From NCBI RefSeq assembly GCF_011602365.1, contig NZ_JAAONZ010000003.1, positions 186,001 through 250,000 of the forward strand: a stretch of DNA of 64,000 nucleotides, in the 5' to 3' direction. This DNA is from Pseudomaricurvus hydrocarbonicus (GTDB taxonomy: Bacteria; Pseudomonadota; Gammaproteobacteria; Pseudomonadales; Cellvibrionaceae). The translations under genes and the position numbers were made by a program. Within the stretch, counting starts at the first letter, position 1, and each line of letters starts with the position of its first letter. The notes beneath the pieces were generated by a model. The model made no database searches. It was given only the letters and a program-made list of their open reading frames with translations, and had not been told where the DNA came from. This document shows, one piece after another, positions 1-9,612 of the stretch.

Positions 1-678
1 GAGGAATGATCGATTTCTCTGGGAATGTTGATAAAACATTCGGTTTTTACAGGGTTCTATTTGAGATTGGTTTTTGTTTTTATTGGTTTTGAGTTTTAAA
101 CGGGTTGAGGTGTGAAAAATGTGTCAAATTCGTTTCGTTTTTGGTGCGTTTGATGATCGTATGCACGCTTTGGTGCATGCTGATTTTATTGAAGTTGAGT
201 CGATAAGATTGGCAGTAAAAAGAATTAATGGGGTTGTTTTATGTTTATTGTTTTAATGAAAACGCTGTAAATACAGTTGTTTTTGTGGGTTTTGTTTTGG
301 GGGGTGCTGTTCTTAGGTGCACGAAGGCGAGAATAAGTCTCGATTATTTTTATTGTTTTACGATGTGTTTTTGTTTTTGATGTGAAGTGGTGTTCGTCGA
401 GGATTTATTTGGGGGTGGGCGCTTTGTTGTAAAATGTTTTTGGGCAGGTGGTGATGCCCGAAAATAGTTGAAACATACTTCGGGTGCCCTTGGGCTTTCT
501 CTTTAATATTTGTGTGTTTGTTAACAGGCATTAATCGCTAATTAGCAAGTCACTCTTTACAAATGATAAAGGGTTGCCACTGTTTGCGGCCATATGAGCG
601 TCGCCATAAGGCAATGTTTTCAGATGGCCGGCTGTATGTTTAAATTGTGGCTTTCAGGGATTTCCTTTTCCCAGGTTG
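1..678. other. G/T-rich intergenic region, no gene seen
   Basis: I find no convincing reading frame here. The plus strand is strikingly rich in G and T, with long runs of T-rich sequence and little C up to about position 480, unlike the balanced base use further right. The end nearest the RND gene (about 560-660) holds short broken inverted repeats but no clear stem followed by a T-run, so no terminator for the leftward RND operon can be named. The real 5' context lies outside the window. Confidence 0.5.
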
Positions 679-3600
679 TTAGTGTGCCTTGTCCAGTTCT
701 TGCATGGTGCGAGAAATGGCTTCCGGTGACGTGGTATTTTTGGCAATGATCTTGTACAGCCCGGGAATAATATAAAGGGTTAAAACTGTAGAAAACGCGA
801 CGCCAAATAAAATAACCACACCCAGAATGTTTCTGCTGACGGAACCGGGGCCGGCCATAACGACCAGCGGGATGGCACCTGCCAGGGTAGAGATGGTTGT
901 CATCAGAACCGGTCTCATTCGAATTTGACAGGCCTGGATAATGGCCTCGTTAAATTCAATTCCCTGATCACGCAGTTGGTTGATGAATTCGACCAACAAA
1001 ATTCCGCTTTTGGTGGCAATGCCAATCAACATCAGTAAGGCAATCTGACTGAAAATATTGAAGGTGATGCCGGTCGCCAACAATCCCATTAATCCGCCGG
1101 TGACAGCCAGGGGCACCGTCATGATGATGACGGTTGGATGAATAAAACTCTCAAACTGGGCGGCCATGACCAAAAACAAAACCAACAGCGCCAAGCCAAA
1201 CGTGAAATAAATTCCGCCGCTGGAGTCTTTGTATTCCAGTGATTCTCCACGGTAATCAATCTTCGCGCCCGCGGGTAGTTTGTCGGCAACGGTTTGTTCC
1301 AAAAAGGCCAGAGCTTCACCCTGAGTCACGCTGGGGGCTAAACCTGCGCTGATGGTCACAGCTCGCATGCGATTGTAACGATTTTGGGTGGAGATCCCGG
1401 CCTTGCTTGTGATGTGAATCAGGTTGGAGAGTTTTATAAGTTCGCCGCTGGTTGAAGAGCGAACGTCGATGTTGAGAATGTCATCGGGTGTCATCCGCTG
1501 ATGTTTTTCAAGTTGAACAATAACCGGGTATTCTTCTCCGTTATTGCTGTAGGTAGTCACTTCGCTTTCGGTCATGAGCGACTGGAGGGTTTCACCAATA
1601 TCTTTGACTGAAATCCCCAGTGTTGCCGCACGAGTATTGTCAATATCAATATGGATTTGTTGTTGAGTTTCTTTCAGATCTGAATTGAGCATACCGAACA
1701 GGCCGCTGGCTCGGGCGGAGTCCATTACAATATCGCGCCATTCACTGAGATCTTTAAAGGTTGGGCCCTGAATAACAAATTGAACCGGGCTGCTGGCGCT
1801 GCCGCTGGTCAGTCCGGAGGGCATAAAGGTCATAGCCCGGATGCCCGGTATTTGGCGCCACTGCTGGTTTACATGCTCTCTTAATTCAAAGGCACTGAAC
1901 TCCCGTTCATTCCAGGGCACCAGTGAGATTCTGGAAAACGCAACGGTAGGGGATGTGGATCCCATGAATGGCGAAACAAACAGAATACGGGTGATTCCCC
2001 CGGTTTCCTCTTTGTAGTCGAGCAGCGGTTGTTGCAGTTTTTTGATGGTGTTGTTCATACTGTCAAGGCCAGTGCCTTCCTGTGTATGAATCATTGCCAT
2101 GATGGTGTCTTTGTCTTCCAGTGGGGCGTATTCTTTTTTAATGGTGTTCAGTAAATACACTCCCGCGAGCATGGTCACTATGACTCCAGTCACTGAAAGC
2201 CAGGGGCGTTTCAGGCTGCTTCTGAGTGATTTCCCATAGGCAGCGCTGATGTTCTCAAGCAGGGTGTTTATGGTTTGATCAAGTACAGATTTGCGCGCTT
2301 CATGTTTAAGCAGTTTGCTGCAAAGCATGGGGACAATGGTTAAGGCGAAGAAGGTCGAGAGAATAACGGAGGCGCAAATGGCAACCGCCAGCTCTGAAAA
2401 TATTCTGCCTGTGTTGTCTTGCATGAAGGTGATGGGCGTGAATACTGCGATCAGCACCAGAGTGGTGGCAATAACGGCAAACCCGACTTGAGCGGCACCT
2501 CGGGCTGCGGCCAGTAATGGTGGTTCACCTTCCTCAATGCGACGGTAAATATTTTCTAAAACGACAATGGCGTCATCCACGACCAGGCCAATCGCCAGTA
2601 CCATGGCGAGCAGGGTAATCAAATTGATGGAGAAGCCGAAGGCATTCAGGGCAATCGTTGAGCCAATGAGGGAAAGGGGAATGCAGACGACCGGTATGAT
2701 CGCAACTTTCAGTTGCCCGAGGAAAAGAAAAATAACCAGAGCAACTAGAGCGGTGGTCAGGATGATGCTCCAGTAAACCCCTTTGATTGAGGCGCGGATA
2801 AAAGCCGAGGCGTCGCCTGAAGTGGAAATCATCATGCCGGGTGGCAGCTCATTGCGGATCAGCTCAATCTCCCGCTGAATGGCTTCCAGAACATCCACAG
2901 TGTTAGCATTGGATTGCTTGATGATTCCCATGGCCATGCTGTCCCGGCCGTTGGTGATGAAGAGGCGACGATTGGTTTCGCTGCCTTCCTGAACCTGGGC
3001 GACTTCGCCAAGTCGAATTAGGTGGCCATTGTCGGATTTGGCGAGGACGAGGTTTTTGAAATCCTGTTCTGACTGATAGTTGCGTTTTAAACGCACCGGA
3101 AACTCAAAGTTGACCGATTCCAGTCGGCCAGCGGGCAGCTCAATGCTCTCCCGTTGGAGGGCATTGTATAAATCGCTAACAGTCAATTGTCTGGCCGCCA
3201 GCTTGTCACGATCGACCCAGATGCGCATGGACTTTGCGCCGGAGCCAAAGACGTTGACGGTAGACACTCCAGGCACCACCGAGAAGCGATCAATGACATA
3301 GCGTTCAGCGTAGTCAGTGAGCTCCATCAAAGGCAGGGATTCGGATTCTAAACTGATGTAAATGATTGGCGATGCGTCACTGTCTGCTTTGGCCACTTGC
3401 GGTGGATCCGCTTCATCTGGCAGCTTTCGTAACGCACGTGACACCTTGTCCCTGATGTCGTTGGCGGCAGCGTCAATGTCACGATTCAGTGTAAATTCAA
3501 TGTTAATGCGGGAGATGCCGTCAGTGCTGCTTGAGCGTATAGAGCGGATGCCTTCGACACCACTGATTTCATCTTCAATAGGCTTGGTAATGCGAGTTTC

Positions 3601-3777
3601 GATTACGTCAGCCGAGGCGCCGGTGTAGCTGGTGGAAATGGAAATTTGTGCGGGCGAAACGTCGGGGTATTCGCGCGTTGTCAATTGCAGGAAGGCGAGT
3701 ACTCCAAATGCTGCTATCAACAGGGCGATAACAGTCGCGAAAACGGGGCGCTGAACGGAAAGCTCAGAAATTCTCAT
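679..3777 (-). CDS. RND efflux pump inner-membrane permease (HAE1/AcrB-like)
   Basis: This 1032-residue protein is full length for the hydrophobe/amphiphile RND family, in which a trimer uses the proton gradient to export drugs or lipids across the envelope. It starts with the usual N-terminal helix and shows two large periplasmic loops and twelve predicted membrane segments. The proton-relay pair Asp-Asp in the motif VDDAIVV lies near residue 399 and the partner Lys in GIATKSG near 924, equivalent to AcrB Asp407/Asp408/Lys940. The membrane-fusion gene lies 9 bp upstream on the same strand, so the two form an operon. No outer-membrane channel gene is adjacent, so the pump presumably uses a TolC-type protein encoded elsewhere. 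The substrate cannot be told from sequence. Confidence 0.95.
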   Translation of the reverse strand: MRISELSVQRPVFATVIALLIAAFGVLAFLQLTTREYPDVSPAQISISTSYTGASADVIETRITKPIEDEISGVEGIRSIRSSSTDGISRINIEFTLNRDIDAAANDIRDKVSRALRKLPDEADPPQVAKADSDASPIIYISLESESLPLMELTDYAERYVIDRFSVVPGVSTVNVFGSGAKSMRIWVDRDKLAARQLTVSDLYNALQRESIELPAGRLESVNFEFPVRLKRNYQSEQDFKNLVLAKSDNGHLIRLGEVAQVQEGSETNRRLFITNGRDSMAMGIIKQSNANTVDVLEAIQREIELIRNELPPGMMISTSGDASAFIRASIKGVYWSIILTTALVALVIFLFLGQLKVAIIPVVCIPLSLIGSTIALNAFGFSINLITLLAMVLAIGLVVDDAIVVLENIYRRIEEGEPPLLAAARGAAQVGFAVIATTLVLIAVFTPITFMQDNTGRIFSELAVAICASVILSTFFALTIVPMLCSKLLKHEARKSVLDQTINTLLENISAAYGKSLRSSLKRPWLSVTGVIVTMLAGVYLLNTIKKEYAPLEDKDTIMAMIHTQEGTGLDSMNNTIKKLQQPLLDYKEETGGITRILFVSPFMGSTSPTVAFSRISLVPWNEREFSAFELREHVNQQWRQIPGIRAMTFMPSGLTSGSASSPVQFVIQGPTFKDLSEWRDIVMDSARASGLFGMLNSDLKETQQQIHIDIDNTRAATLGISVKDIGETLQSLMTESEVTTYSNNGEEYPVIVQLEKHQRMTPDDILNIDVRSSTSGELIKLSNLIHITSKAGISTQNRYNRMRAVTISAGLAPSVTQGEALAFLEQTVADKLPAGAKIDYRGESLEYKDSSGGIYFTFGLALLVLFLVMAAQFESFIHPTVIIMTVPLAVTGGLMGLLATGITFNIFSQIALLMLIGIATKSGILLVEFINQLRDQGIEFNEAIIQACQIRMRPVLMTTISTLAGAIPLVVMAGPGSVSRNILGVVILFGVAFSTVLTLYIIPGLYKIIAKNTTSPEAISRTMQELDKAH

Positions 3778-3786
3778 GTCGATACC

Positions 3787-4875
3787 TTAGTGCTCGTTCA
3801 TCGCTGTCTGTTTTACGCCATTTTTTTCAACGATTTTAACGTTGGCCATGGGGCGCAAGTTGAATTGACCATTAATAACCACCTGATCCCCTTGTTGGAT
3901 GCCGTTCCTGATTTCAACGGCGCCATTCACACGGGCACCTATGGAAACCGGCTGTTTCAGGGCTTTCAGTTGATCATTGACGATAAATACATGGCTCGAT
4001 TCATCCACTTGTATGAGGGCTTGCTCCGGAATGACCAGTGCGTCTCGTTTGGCAGATTCCAGCGTAACGTTGAGAAACATACCCGGGTGTAACTTGCGGT
4101 CTTTATTATTGATGATGGTTCTTAAGGTGATGGTACGTGTGACTGGGTCAACGCGGTTGTCTATGTGGGAGACCGTGCTTTGGAATTTCATTCCGGGCCA
4201 TGCCAGGCTGGTGCTGGTGACGGTATTGCCAATGTTAATTTTGGATAAATAAGTTTCCGGAACGTTAAAGTCCAGCTTTAATTGGCTGATATCGTCAAGC
4301 TCAGTAATGATGGTGCCCGGTGTGATCAGTGCGCCGGAGCTGACTTTGCGAAAGCCCAGCACACCATCAAACGGAGCGCGGATGACACGATCTTTGATTC
4401 TTGATTGTATGGCGTTAAATCGGCCCTGATTTGCGTTTACCCGGGCTTTTGCTTCATCGATACCGGATGCGGTGGCGATTTTTTGGCCGAGACTTTCCAG
4501 GCGTGCCAAGATGATTTTTGAATCACTCAGGTTGGCTTCGGCTTCTTCAAGCTCAGCAGATTGTTCGGTGCTTTCAAGTCGAACGAGGATTTGTCCTTTG
4601 TTTACGTATTGGCCATCTTCAAAATAGATGTCCGAGATCTGGTCGGTCACGGTTGCCGTTATGGTGACGGACTCGTTGCCAATCAGAGTGCCTGTTGATT
4701 GAATGTTTTCAGTGATTTCCGTGTTTTTGGCTTCCCAGGTCTCAACAAGGACGGCTGGCCGGGGTGTGGCTGTTAAGTCTTTAGCCTTTGCCAGGCTGTC
4801 ATTGTTGCAGCCTGAGACGAAGATTGAGCAAAGAAGTGCGGATGCGAGAATCGGCGTTTTTGTAAAAATGATCAT
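3787..4875 (-). CDS. RND periplasmic adaptor (membrane fusion protein), lipoprotein
   Basis: This 362-residue adaptor links the RND permease to an outer-membrane channel. The N-terminus is a lipoprotein signal with lipobox VSGC (lipidated Cys23), so it is anchored in the periplasmic leaflet of the inner membrane. The order is typical: an N-terminal lipoyl/barrel-sandwich half (DGQYVNKGQ region), a coiled-coil alpha hairpin around residues 105-155, the second lipoyl half (RAPFDGVLGF), a beta-barrel and a membrane-proximal domain ending in VVINGQFNLRP. It is the first gene of the leftward operon and is followed after 9 bp by the permease. Confidence 0.93.
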   Translation of the reverse strand: MIIFTKTPILASALLCSIFVSGCNNDSLAKAKDLTATPRPAVLVETWEAKNTEITENIQSTGTLIGNESVTITATVTDQISDIYFEDGQYVNKGQILVRLESTEQSAELEEAEANLSDSKIILARLESLGQKIATASGIDEAKARVNANQGRFNAIQSRIKDRVIRAPFDGVLGFRKVSSGALITPGTIITELDDISQLKLDFNVPETYLSKINIGNTVTSTSLAWPGMKFQSTVSHIDNRVDPVTRTITLRTIINNKDRKLHPGMFLNVTLESAKRDALVIPEQALIQVDESSHVFIVNDQLKALKQPVSIGARVNGAVEIRNGIQQGDQVVINGQFNLRPMANVKIVEKNGVKQTAMNEH

Positions 4876-5572
4876 AAATTTCTAGGGCGCTTTGTTTGTC
4901 AGTAAATTTTTATCAGCTCCAAAACAAATATTTATCAATCCTTTGAATGTTCTGATCCCGGTGTGCATTTTTGTGCGCTGGTCTCAAGTCTGCCCAGATG
5001 CTATTGCAGTTTTCGATGAAAGGCTAGGCCTTAATAGCAGCCGGCCGCGCTTATCAATGAAGTTTTCGGCACCACGCGGCTTGTGCACCAGAGTTGATTT
5101 TTTTGGCGTTATTTTGGGGCTGGCATCAGGTTGAAAAACAACCGCCTCTTGGCTGCGAACGTCTTGTTGCGTGTTCTTTTGGTGCGCCATTTCTGTTTTT
5201 GAATGTTTGGGTGCAAGAATGCTTTGGTTCTGACGTGAATGCACTGATCTGAAGCGTTTCACACGTTGGTGGGGAAAAATATTTAAGCGTTCTTCGAATG
5301 GATTTCTGGTGCCAGATTTTTTTTGTTTTTGTGAGTTTTTCAGTTGCATTTTTTGTGTCCCTTGAAGGAAGTGGTTTTGAGCGAGGAAAAATATTCTTTT
5401 TTAAGATCGGCAGCGCCGATGTTTTTTTTGGAAGTTTATTTGGACGACAAATTGGTTCGTTTTTTGCTGTGAGGTTCGCAGGTCCATCTTTGGTCTTGGT
5501 ATTAGTTTCTCAAATTTGAGAGCCGGTCTCTGAAATAAAATTTACAGCTATTCGAATCATAAGGTAGGAATT
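4876..5572. other. Divergent intergenic region, T-rich, between RND and oxidase operons
   Basis: This 697-bp gap separates the leftward RND operon from the rightward oxidase operon and must hold promoters for both. From about 5160 to 5520 the plus strand is very T- and G-rich, like the sequence at the left edge of the window. I could not pick a confident promoter or operator. The only sizeable frame is the doubtful minus-strand one listed at 4984-5349. Confidence 0.45.
4984..5349 (-). CDS. Doubtful hypothetical protein
   Basis: This open frame of 121 residues lies in the divergent gap. The predicted protein is very basic and polar, rich in Lys, Arg, Gln and Ser, with no signal peptide, membrane segment or family motif I recognise. 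An AAGGGA sequence about 9 bases before the ATG could act as a weak ribosome site. The frame may exist only because the T-rich plus strand gives few stops on the complement. It is listed so that a reader can test it, not as a supported gene. Confidence 0.18.
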   Translation of the reverse strand: MQLKNSQKQKKSGTRNPFEERLNIFPHQRVKRFRSVHSRQNQSILAPKHSKTEMAHQKNTQQDVRSQEAVVFQPDASPKITPKKSTLVHKPRGAENFIDKRGRLLLRPSLSSKTAIASGQT

Positions 5573-7132
5573 ATGACAGGTGTTTCCAGACGAAATTTTC
5601 TGAATTTGGTCGGCGCTATAGGAGGTAGCGTTGCGTTGTACAATTCAAGTCGGGCTATGGGCTTGATCGCAGAGACCGGTCCAGTATCAAATTATCAAAT
5701 AAAACCAGCGGACAAGGGCGCCAAGAAAATCGTCATTCTCGGTGGTGGGGTTGCGGGTCTCAGTGTCGCCTATGAATTGCAGATGGCGGGGTATGAGTGC
5801 ACCATCCTTGAAGCATCCCACCGTATAGGGGGGCGCAATCTGACTGTGCGTCATGGCGACTTGGTGGATGAGTTGGGTAATGCCAATATATGTAAGTTCG
5901 ATGACGAGCCTAATTTGTATTTTAATGCCGGTCCGGCCCGAATTCCCGGTCATCACCAACGGTTGCTGGGCTACTGCAAAAAATTTAAAGTGCCCCTTCA
6001 AATAAAAGCCAATGCCAACCGACTTGCCTATATCCATGAAACTAATTTGTTTGGTGGCAAGCCGGTTCGAGCGGGTGAGTATATCGCCGATGCTCGGGGG
6101 TTTATGTCTGAGCTGTTGTGGAAGGGCGGTAATCAAGGCGCTTTCGATGAAATGCTGACCAAGGAGGATGTAGAAAACTTAATGGGTTATTCGCGTTTCT
6201 TTGGTGATTTGGGGCTTGATGGTAGCTATAAAGGAACGGGTCGCTCCGGATCTTTGAATGATCGCATGTTGGAACATGTCAAAGTTAAGCCCACTCAAGA
6301 CTTCACTGAGGTGCTTAAAAGCAGAACGGGCTTAATGGCTGCGTTAACCAGTGAAAATTACGACTGGGGTGAGCCCTTGATGGAGCCGGTCGGAGGCATG
6401 GATGGCGTTGTGAACGGTTTTGCGAGAAACCTTGACGCTAAAATTATTCTAAAGGCTCAAGTTCAAGGCATCCATAATAAGGATGATGGTGTGACCATTA
6501 CCTATCAACATAAGGGTAAGCTTCACACATTGGAGGCGGACTTCTGTTTTAACAACATTCCTGCCCATTTCATGCCTGGTATTGACAACAACCTGTCTCC
6601 TGAATACATGGCGGCGCTGTCCGAGTTTAAGCGCGGCAACCTATTCAAAATTGCGTTGCAAATGAAAGAACGTTTTTGGGAAAACGAAGGTATTTATGGT
6701 GGGATCAGTTTCACTGATCAGGCCATTTCTCAAATCTGGTACCCTTCTCACGACATCAATGCTGAAAAAGGTGTGATTCTGGGATCTTACTCCTGGAATG
6801 ATGATGAGAATGAAAAGTTTGCCCAGATGAGTTTGGAAGACCGGATCAAGGTGGCGGCGCAATGTGGAGATAAAATTCACCCGAATTATTCCAGTTATAT
6901 CGAGTCCGGTGTCAGCGTACCCTGGACCAGAATGAACCATATGATGGGCTGCGGTGCGCATATGGAACCTGAAGTTCAGGATAAGAATTTTGCCATTTTA
7001 CAAAAAGCCGAAGGCCGACACTTTCTGATTGGTGATCAGATCAGTCAGCATGCCGGTTGGCAGGAAGGCGCACTGGCTTCCGCCGATAATGCCTTGAGAG
7101 TGTTCAGCGATATGCGTACACAAGCAGCCTAG
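5573..7132 (+). CDS. Tat-exported FAD-dependent amine oxidase/dehydrogenase
   Basis: This 519-residue flavoprotein belongs to the amino_oxidase (monoamine oxidase / L-amino-acid oxidase) family, which oxidises an amine to an imine with FAD. A twin-arginine signal (SRRNFL, residues 5-10) predicts folded export to the periplasm. The dinucleotide-binding GGGVAG lies at 57-62, followed by the family's EASHRIGGR FAD motif. The C-terminus has the flavin-covering motif HAGWQEGALASADNA. A shortened Shine-Dalgarno (TAGGA) precedes the ATG. The next two genes, 8 bp and 0 bp away, encode a periplasmic di-heme cytochrome c and an exported RidA. This suggests that electrons go to cytochrome c rather than O2 (as known for NicA2/CycN) and that the imine is then hydrolysed. 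The substrate is unknown. Confidence 0.88.
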   Translation: MTGVSRRNFLNLVGAIGGSVALYNSSRAMGLIAETGPVSNYQIKPADKGAKKIVILGGGVAGLSVAYELQMAGYECTILEASHRIGGRNLTVRHGDLVDELGNANICKFDDEPNLYFNAGPARIPGHHQRLLGYCKKFKVPLQIKANANRLAYIHETNLFGGKPVRAGEYIADARGFMSELLWKGGNQGAFDEMLTKEDVENLMGYSRFFGDLGLDGSYKGTGRSGSLNDRMLEHVKVKPTQDFTEVLKSRTGLMAALTSENYDWGEPLMEPVGGMDGVVNGFARNLDAKIILKAQVQGIHNKDDGVTITYQHKGKLHTLEADFCFNNIPAHFMPGIDNNLSPEYMAALSEFKRGNLFKIALQMKERFWENEGIYGGISFTDQAISQIWYPSHDINAEKGVILGSYSWNDDENEKFAQMSLEDRIKVAAQCGDKIHPNYSSYIESGVSVPWTRMNHMMGCGAHMEPEVQDKNFAILQKAEGRHFLIGDQISQHAGWQEGALASADNALRVFSDMRTQAA

Positions 7133-7140
7133 GAGTGAAT

Positions 7141-7773
7141 ATGAAGTTTAACAAACAGTTATTTTCTGCCTGTTTTCTCTTTGCCGCTGCCTTTGCCCCG
7201 ACGGAAGCGGCAGAGCCGGTGCCTGAAGAATTCGGCAGTTGTACGGTTTGCCACGGAGTACAGCTGAAGGGGAATCCGGGCACAGGAGCCCCCAGACTGA
7301 GTGGTCTGCAGACCTGGTATGTGGAGAACCAGTTGGAAAGCTTTCGCATGGGTTGGCGGGGCAATCACTCTGCTGATTATACCGCCGAAGAGATGAGGGC
7401 GGTTGCGTCTGGCCTGTCGGCCAAGCAGCTCAAAAAAGCGCCGTCGTATGTCAATGAGACCGTTTCAAGCTTGAGTTTTACACACACCGACGGCGATGTG
7501 GACAAGGGGAAGGCGCTGTTTGCCAGCTGCAGTGCCTGCCATGGTGCAACGGGAGGCGGTAACGAAGCGTTAGCCGCGCCATCGTTATTGGTGCAAAGTG
7601 ATTGGTATCTGGAAAAGCAGATCAATGATTTCCGCAACGGATTGCGTGGCGCCGAGAAAGACGATGCATCCGGCCAGCTGATGGCCGCGTCGGTAGCAAC
7701 ACTCAAAACCGATGACGATATCAATAACCTTATGGCTTATATAGTTCATCTACAACAACAGGAAATGAAATAA
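7141..7773 (+). CDS. Periplasmic di-heme cytochrome c
   Basis: This is a 210-residue class I c-type cytochrome with two heme sites. After a Sec signal peptide (cleavage expected near AEA at 22-24) come CTVCH at 34-38 and CSACH at 130-134, each followed by a c-type fold of about 90 residues, as in cytochrome c4/c553-like proteins. The ATG at 7141 is chosen because AGGAG sits just upstream; a GTG two codons earlier is possible. Located between the oxidase and RidA, it is the likely electron acceptor of the oxidase and would pass electrons to the respiratory chain. The start codon of the next gene overlaps its stop codon. Confidence 0.92.
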   Translation: MKFNKQLFSACFLFAAAFAPTEAAEPVPEEFGSCTVCHGVQLKGNPGTGAPRLSGLQTWYVENQLESFRMGWRGNHSADYTAEEMRAVASGLSAKQLKKAPSYVNETVSSLSFTHTDGDVDKGKALFASCSACHGATGGGNEALAAPSLLVQSDWYLEKQINDFRNGLRGAEKDDASGQLMAASVATLKTDDDINNLMAYIVHLQQQEMK

Positions 7774-8267
7774 TGAAAAAATTGTTCACACTGGCCTCTT
7801 CTTTGGTCGTTTGTATGGCGGCTAGCGCTGATGTCACCCGCCATCCGTTACCGAATAACAGCACCTTCCCCATCTCGCGGGCGGTGGAAGTCACACCCGA
7901 TACGACGTTGATTTATCACAGCGGTATGGTGCCGGGCCCGGTTAACGCTGAAGCTGAGCGTGGTTCCCGTGAGTATTATGGCGATACTGAAACTCAGGCA
8001 TTGAATGTGTTTAAACGCTACGAAGACTCCTTGAAGGCCATGGGGCTGGATTTTGGTGATGCCATCAAGATGACCGTGTTCCTGGTGGGCGATCCCGCGA
8101 TGGACGGAAAAATGGATTTTTCTGGATTTATGAAGGCCTACGTCAAGTATTTCGGTACCGAAGAGCAGCCGAATAAACCCGCGCGCTCAGCGATCCAGAT
8201 TGCAGGTCTGGCAGGTGGGCCGGGTATGCTGGTAGAAATCGAAATGGTGTTGGCGAAGCCCAAATAA
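7773..8267 (+). CDS. Exported RidA/YjgF-family enamine/imine deaminase
   Basis: This 164-residue protein has an N-terminal signal peptide (about 20 residues, ending near ASA) followed by a full RidA/YjgF/UK114 domain. The arginine that binds the carboxylate of imino acids in active Rid proteins is kept (Arg138 in KPARSAIQ), as is the C-terminal VEIEMV strand. RidA proteins hydrolyse reactive enamine/imine intermediates to ketone or keto acid plus ammonia and are usually cytoplasmic, so an exported one is unusual. The ATG overlaps the stop of the cytochrome gene, implying translational coupling. Its place in the operon suggests it acts on the imine made by the upstream flavoprotein. Confidence 0.88.
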   Translation: MKKLFTLASSLVVCMAASADVTRHPLPNNSTFPISRAVEVTPDTTLIYHSGMVPGPVNAEAERGSREYYGDTETQALNVFKRYEDSLKAMGLDFGDAIKMTVFLVGDPAMDGKMDFSGFMKAYVKYFGTEEQPNKPARSAIQIAGLAGGPGMLVEIEMVLAKPK

Positions 8268-8290
8268 ATCTGTTCAGGCACTGAGTGGGG

Positions 8291-8317
8291 GAGAGAGCCG
8301 GAAGAAACGGCTCTCTC
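8291..8317. terminator. Candidate bidirectional terminator hairpin
   Basis: A perfect 10-bp stem (GAGAGAGCCG with its complement) closes a 7-base loop between the ends of two convergent genes. There is no long T-run on either side, so its strength as an intrinsic terminator is uncertain. Confidence 0.55.
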
Positions 8318-8380
8318 TGGCCGTATCTTTCAGTCTGTCTCTCCCCATCAAACTGTCTCAACGATTATCCGCTGACTTTT

Positions 8381-9355
8381 TTACAGCGCGGGTCGATATT
8401 TAACGTTGATCCCAAAAAATGCCCCTTCCGAAAAGTCCACATCGATATCTTCAATATCAGAATTGGAAAGCCGCAGGGCGCGAAAGCCACCGACGCCGGC
8501 TTCTGCACTGAGCCAAAAGTTACCGTGGAAACGATACTCCACCGAGAGTCCAAAGTCCCAGGCATCCAAATTCATATTGGCATCAGCGCTTCCCACGTTA
8601 ATTGACCAGCTTGCGGCAGAGGGCGACGCTCCCAGGCGAATCAGCCAATCAGAGTTGGGTGCGTAAGACAGGCTCGGCCAGGGCAGTATCGCGCTCAGGT
8701 TCCACTGCTCATTGATGGCCCAGGAAGCCCCCACATAGGGCGTGTAAAAGTCTTCGTCGTTTTCGGCGATATCCGCGTAAAAACCAAATGCCCACCAAAG
8801 GCGGTCGCTTTGTACAAAGCGCGTAAACACGCCGCCCAGGTACTGCCAGTTCCAGTAGTCACCCGTATCCAGCATGGTGTAATGACCAAACGGCATGACA
8901 AAAGAGGCCAGCTGCCAGTCCGGATTCAGCTGTCTGAGCCAGCCGAGGGGCAAACCAATGGACGCGATCTCAAAGGATTCAACCCCATCGGTGAGCACAT
9001 TAAACTCCGTCCAGCTCAGGTATTCGCCCACCACAAGCAGGTCTTTTGGGCTCAGCATAATCGGGATGCCGGCCGCTTGGCGGTAGCTGTCCACATCGTA
9101 TTCCAGCTGTTCGGAATTGGGCCCCTCGGCCAGGGCTTTGGTGTAGTGTTTTGATCCCAGTAAGGCTGTCGCCGGGAAGGGGACGTTGCTGTTGGCGCTG
9201 CCAAACTTGATGTCGCTGGCTGTAAATTGTGCCTCAAAGCGTTGGGCGAAGTTTGGCTCTTCCCCTGCCATAACGGACGCCGGCACTGCGCAGCAAACCA
9301 CGGACAGCGTCACAAGCAGCTGACCGCGAAGTCGGGGGTGATACGGTGTTCCCAT
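8381..9355 (-). CDS. Outer-membrane beta-barrel-like protein (DUF6268-like)
   Basis: This 324-residue protein of unknown function has an N-terminal signal sequence (hydrophobic stretch LLVTLSVVCCAVPASVMA). The rest is alternating aromatic/polar strands typical of outer-membrane barrels, with motifs such as WQYLGGVFTRF and FGLSVEYRFHG, and it ends in short strands up to KYRPAL. It resembles the DUF6268 family, a tentative assignment from sequence style. It is divergent from the copper genes that start at 9613, with about 250 bp between them, so shared regulation is possible but not shown. Confidence 0.6.
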   Translation of the reverse strand: MGTPYHPRLRGQLLVTLSVVCCAVPASVMAGEEPNFAQRFEAQFTASDIKFGSANSNVPFPATALLGSKHYTKALAEGPNSEQLEYDVDSYRQAAGIPIMLSPKDLLVVGEYLSWTEFNVLTDGVESFEIASIGLPLGWLRQLNPDWQLASFVMPFGHYTMLDTGDYWNWQYLGGVFTRFVQSDRLWWAFGFYADIAENDEDFYTPYVGASWAINEQWNLSAILPWPSLSYAPNSDWLIRLGASPSAASWSINVGSADANMNLDAWDFGLSVEYRFHGNFWLSAEAGVGGFRALRLSNSDIEDIDVDFSEGAFFGINVKYRPAL

Positions 9356-9612
9356 CTAAATCCCTTTTGAGCTGGTCAGAGAGCCGATGTTGAGTGGTGG
9401 TCGGGGCGTTCATGCTTGTCATTAGAATAGTACAGTTTTTAACGTGGCAGACGATTAACACTGCCGGGCGATTGTCGGCGTCGGGCAATTCCCCCGCTGG
9501 CCTTTCCATTACTCGCGGGCTGGAGGATAATCGGTTTTCAGCAAGAGGTCTTGCCAGCGTGTGGCGGGTTTTAATTGGTAGGCTGCGTGAAATGTGTCTA
9601 GTGCGGGGAGTT

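Noticed and set aside
9394..9612. N-terminal extension of the Cys/His-rich copper protein
   Set aside because: The ATG at 9613 has a better ribosome site and begins a normal signal peptide, so the upstream in-frame codons are treated as non-coding.
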